Assembly (NCBI GenBank): GCA_029780115.1
Contig: JAKOZG010000004.1
Span: 560,607-624,606, forward strand
Source of the DNA: Thermotogota bacterium
Lineage (GTDB): Bacteria > Thermotogota > Thermotogae > Petrotogales > Petrotogaceae
Length of the DNA: 64,000 nucleotides
Direction of reading: 5' to 3'
Below are positions 62,604 to 64,000 of the stretch, in pieces (position 1 is the first letter of the stretch; each line of letters begins with the position of its first letter). The translations under genes and the position numbers were made by a program. A model generated the notes under the pieces. The model was not told the origin of the DNA. It saw nothing but the letters and a program-made list of their open reading frames with translations, and did no database searches.

Positions 62604-63077
62604 TTATATTGTAGACACAGTAAAAACAACAGTTCCTATCTTTTCGTTGAACTCCCCAAGTTTCAAAAGCTCATTTTCTACCTCAGAATCATTTTGCAAC
62701 TTATTTTGGAAGTTAAAGCCAACAGATACAACTTTTTCAACTATTCCGGAGTTTGATACGTTTGAATTCAAATTATATATGAAGCTCCCAACTAAAAATT
62801 CAGAAAGGATTGGATTTTCAACACTAGAAATGAATTCAACGTCTACTTGATTGGACGAGTTAGCAATAACCTTTACACGAACTTTCTTCTGCGTATTTTG
62901 AGGATCAGATAAATCTAAAACATAATCTAGTCTTTCAGCTTCTACTTCGATACTGGCATAACTTGGAATGCTTATAAAAACAGGAATAGACACACTGTCA
63001 GATACTTGTGTGAAAGATAAACCACTTATCAATAACAAAGAAATTATACTTAATATTACAAAATTAAACTTTTTCAT
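62604..63077 (-). CDS. Small secreted beta-rich protein
   Basis: A 157-residue protein with a signal peptide (MKKFNFVILSIISLLLISGL, then SFTQ). The mature part is about 135 residues with alternating strands (SVSIPVFISIPSYASIEVEA, KVRVKVIANSSNQVDVEFIS), like an Ig-like or pilin/fimbrial adhesin-type sandwich. No family recognised. It has a strong promoter and a terminator of its own, so it is a monocistronic, probably abundant product. ATG follows AGGGTGTG. Confidence 0.7.
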   Translation of the reverse strand: MKKFNFVILSIISLLLISGLSFTQVSDSVSIPVFISIPSYASIEVEAERLDYVLDLSDPQNTQKKVRVKVIANSSNQVDVEFISSVENPILSEFLVGSFIYNLNSNVSNSGIVEKVVSVGFNFQNKLQNDSEVENELLKLGEFNEKIGTVVFTVSTI

Positions 63078-63110
63078 TAAAAAATCACACCCTAATAAAT
63101 TATCAATAAA

Positions 63111-63139
63111 ATTATATCATGATAAAATAAAAAAGTCAA
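63111..63139 (-). promoter_or_regulatory. Strong promoter of the secreted-protein gene (-)
   Basis: On the minus strand TTGACT (63139-63134), a 17-base spacer and TATAAT (63116-63111) with TGA before it. Near-consensus. Confidence 0.85.
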
Positions 63140-63189
63140 CTCTATTAAAAAAATAAAACACTTATTCTAAGCGTCTTTTAAAAATCTTA

Positions 63190-63217
63190 TTGATTTTTTA
63201 TTGAGAATGTGTATAAT
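63190..63217 (+). promoter_or_regulatory. Promoter of the secreted-protein gene (+)
   Basis: TTGATT (63190-63195), a 16-base spacer ending TGTG, and TATAAT (63212-63217). It drives the gene at 63296 and is divergent from the promoter at 63111-63139. A second TATAAT-like site follows at 63246. Confidence 0.8.
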
Positions 63218-63295
63218 GAATTTATAAATTGATTAGAACTTAAGGTATAATTAGTTGGTAATGGTATTTTAAAAAAGATAGAAGGAGTTAATATT

Positions 63296-64000
63296 ATGAA
63301 GAAAACAATTTGCGCAATCTTATTTATATTTTCGGCAATAACTTCATTTGCACAAAACTATTCTGGATATTTAGGAGATATTGAGTTTGTATTTGACCAA
63401 AAAGATATAAATTATGATTCATGTATAATAACTCTTAAAAATGCACAGTCTAATTTAACTTCACATCTATATTTAAATGATAACTATAATCTGTTTTGTT
63501 ATGATAATAATATAAATGAACAATATTTAATAAATCAATACTATTATGACAATAGTAGTTTTGTAATTCAACTAGGTCTACAAAAGCGTGCATTATGGGA
63601 AGCGAATTTTCAAAAAATTCTTCTACTTGAAGGACAAAGTATAACCGTGGGCCAAGTTAGGCTAAAGAAAACTAATGGTCTTGAAATAGCGTATTACGAT
63701 CTTGTATTCACTGTTCCAAAATACAATATTGAAGATATTACTTCTGAAGGAGAAATTGTTTTTGACTTTATCCCATTATATAATGGTGAAACTAACTCCA
63801 TTTGGTGGAAATATGAAACTTCAACTGTTACAATTACCTTCAACCATTTGCCTCCATTAAAATTCGGAGTACATTTAGAACCATCTAACCAAGAATTTGA
63901 ATTTTTAAGTGATGAATTAAAGTTAACCGGGACTCAAGACGTTTATTTTTCAGGCGACTCTACAATTTTTAATGTGCAAGTTGAAGTTGGTACAAATATT
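63296..64000 (+). CDS. Secreted beta-rich protein, 3' end outside window
   Basis: The frame is open for 235 codons to the last base, so the gene continues. ATG 63296 follows GAAGGAG. A signal peptide (KKTICAILFIFSAITSFAQ) is clear. The mature sequence alternates strands with many Asn, Tyr and Ile residues and has a polar surface-protein look (NYSGYLGDIEFVFDQKDI). No recognised domain in the visible part. Divergent from the small secreted protein at 62604, and possibly related in function. Confidence 0.75.
   Translation, partial: MKKTICAILFIFSAITSFAQNYSGYLGDIEFVFDQKDINYDSCIITLKNAQSNLTSHLYLNDNYNLFCYDNNINEQYLINQYYYDNSSFVIQLGLQKRALWEANFQKILLLEGQSITVGQVRLKKTNGLEIAYYDLVFTVPKYNIEDITSEGEIVFDFIPLYNGETNSIWWKYETSTVTITFNHLPPLKFGVHLEPSNQEFEFLSDELKLTGTQDVYFSGDSTIFNVQVEVGTNI

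Noticed and set aside
1-64000. CRISPR array, transposase, integrase or prophage
   Set aside because: No regularly spaced repeats and no gene with transposase, recombinase or phage structural motifs were seen; the only mobile-like items are the two palindromic elements.

Overview
The window is a 64-kb piece of a low-GC, AT-rich bacterial chromosome that looks like a member of the Thermotogota, most probably a Petrotoga-like organism. The evidence is an Omp-alpha type rod protein (signal peptide, one SLH domain, coiled coil, C-terminal membrane anchor), a Der GTPase whose first G domain has the sequence features of the Thermotoga protein, a heterodimeric ABC exporter of the TM287/TM288 type, and a small DUF151 nuclease. 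The genus is an inference. TTG starts are common (aspS, rsmA, csoR, rpsB, rsfS and others) and most genes have a strong GGAGG-type ribosome binding site.

Layout. 1-10058 (mostly +): 3' part of ileS, a DUF47 protein, the rod protein (-), then aspS-cmk-ispH-rpsA-der. 10327-18489 (+): plsY, an exported TPR/propeller-like protein, a TPR protein, a large SLBB polysaccharide-export protein, rsmA and a membrane-anchored Fn3 protein. 18608-21396 (+): a copper-response operon csoR-copA-copZ with a palindromic operator. 33658-21438 (-): a long run mtaB, class IV aminotransferase, DUF721, gyrB, a candidate FtsQ, ftsA, ftsZ, a short GspE/PilB-like ATPase, an Ig-like membrane protein, DUF5685 with a Cys-rich small protein, a membrane protein and an S58 peptidase. 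36012-33891 (-): tetR with its palindrome, then a radical SAM enzyme. 36500-43576 (+): thiI, plsC, DUF151 nuclease, polyprenyl synthetase, a lipase-fold protein that has lost its nucleophile, and a TPR membrane protein. Then tRNA-Gly(CCC) and rsmD. 52853-44522 (-): O-antigen ligase-like/TPR protein, a small membrane protein, recG, lgt, a zincin and an alkaline phosphatase. 53547-57806 (+): marR and two ABC exporter subunits behind a promoter with a perfect operator palindrome. 62429-57866 (-): DUF177, rpmF, plsX, rsfS, rpsB, miaB. Two small secreted proteins with strong divergent promoters close the window; the second runs off the end.

Most of the window is housekeeping: translation (ileS, aspS, rpsA, der, rpsB, rpmF, rsfS, rsmA, rsmD, miaB, mtaB, thiI, tRNA-Gly), phospholipid synthesis (plsX, plsY, plsC), isoprenoids (ispH, polyprenyl synthetase), division (ftsA, ftsZ) and envelope biogenesis. 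I found no CRISPR array, transposase or prophage.

The most unusual items are: (1) an apparently undescribed small RNA gene at 44323-44425 (-) with its own promoter and terminator and a C-rich loop containing CCTCCTCC, i.e. anti-Shine-Dalgarno-like; (2) two diverged copies of a ~60-bp palindromic element with TGTAGA/TCTACA ends; (3) a lipase-like protein with both nucleophile and histidine apparently lost; (4) a candidate minimal FtsQ in the ftsA-ftsZ operon; (5) a Cys-rich small protein overlapping a DUF5685 gene; (6) several perfect inverted repeats over promoters.
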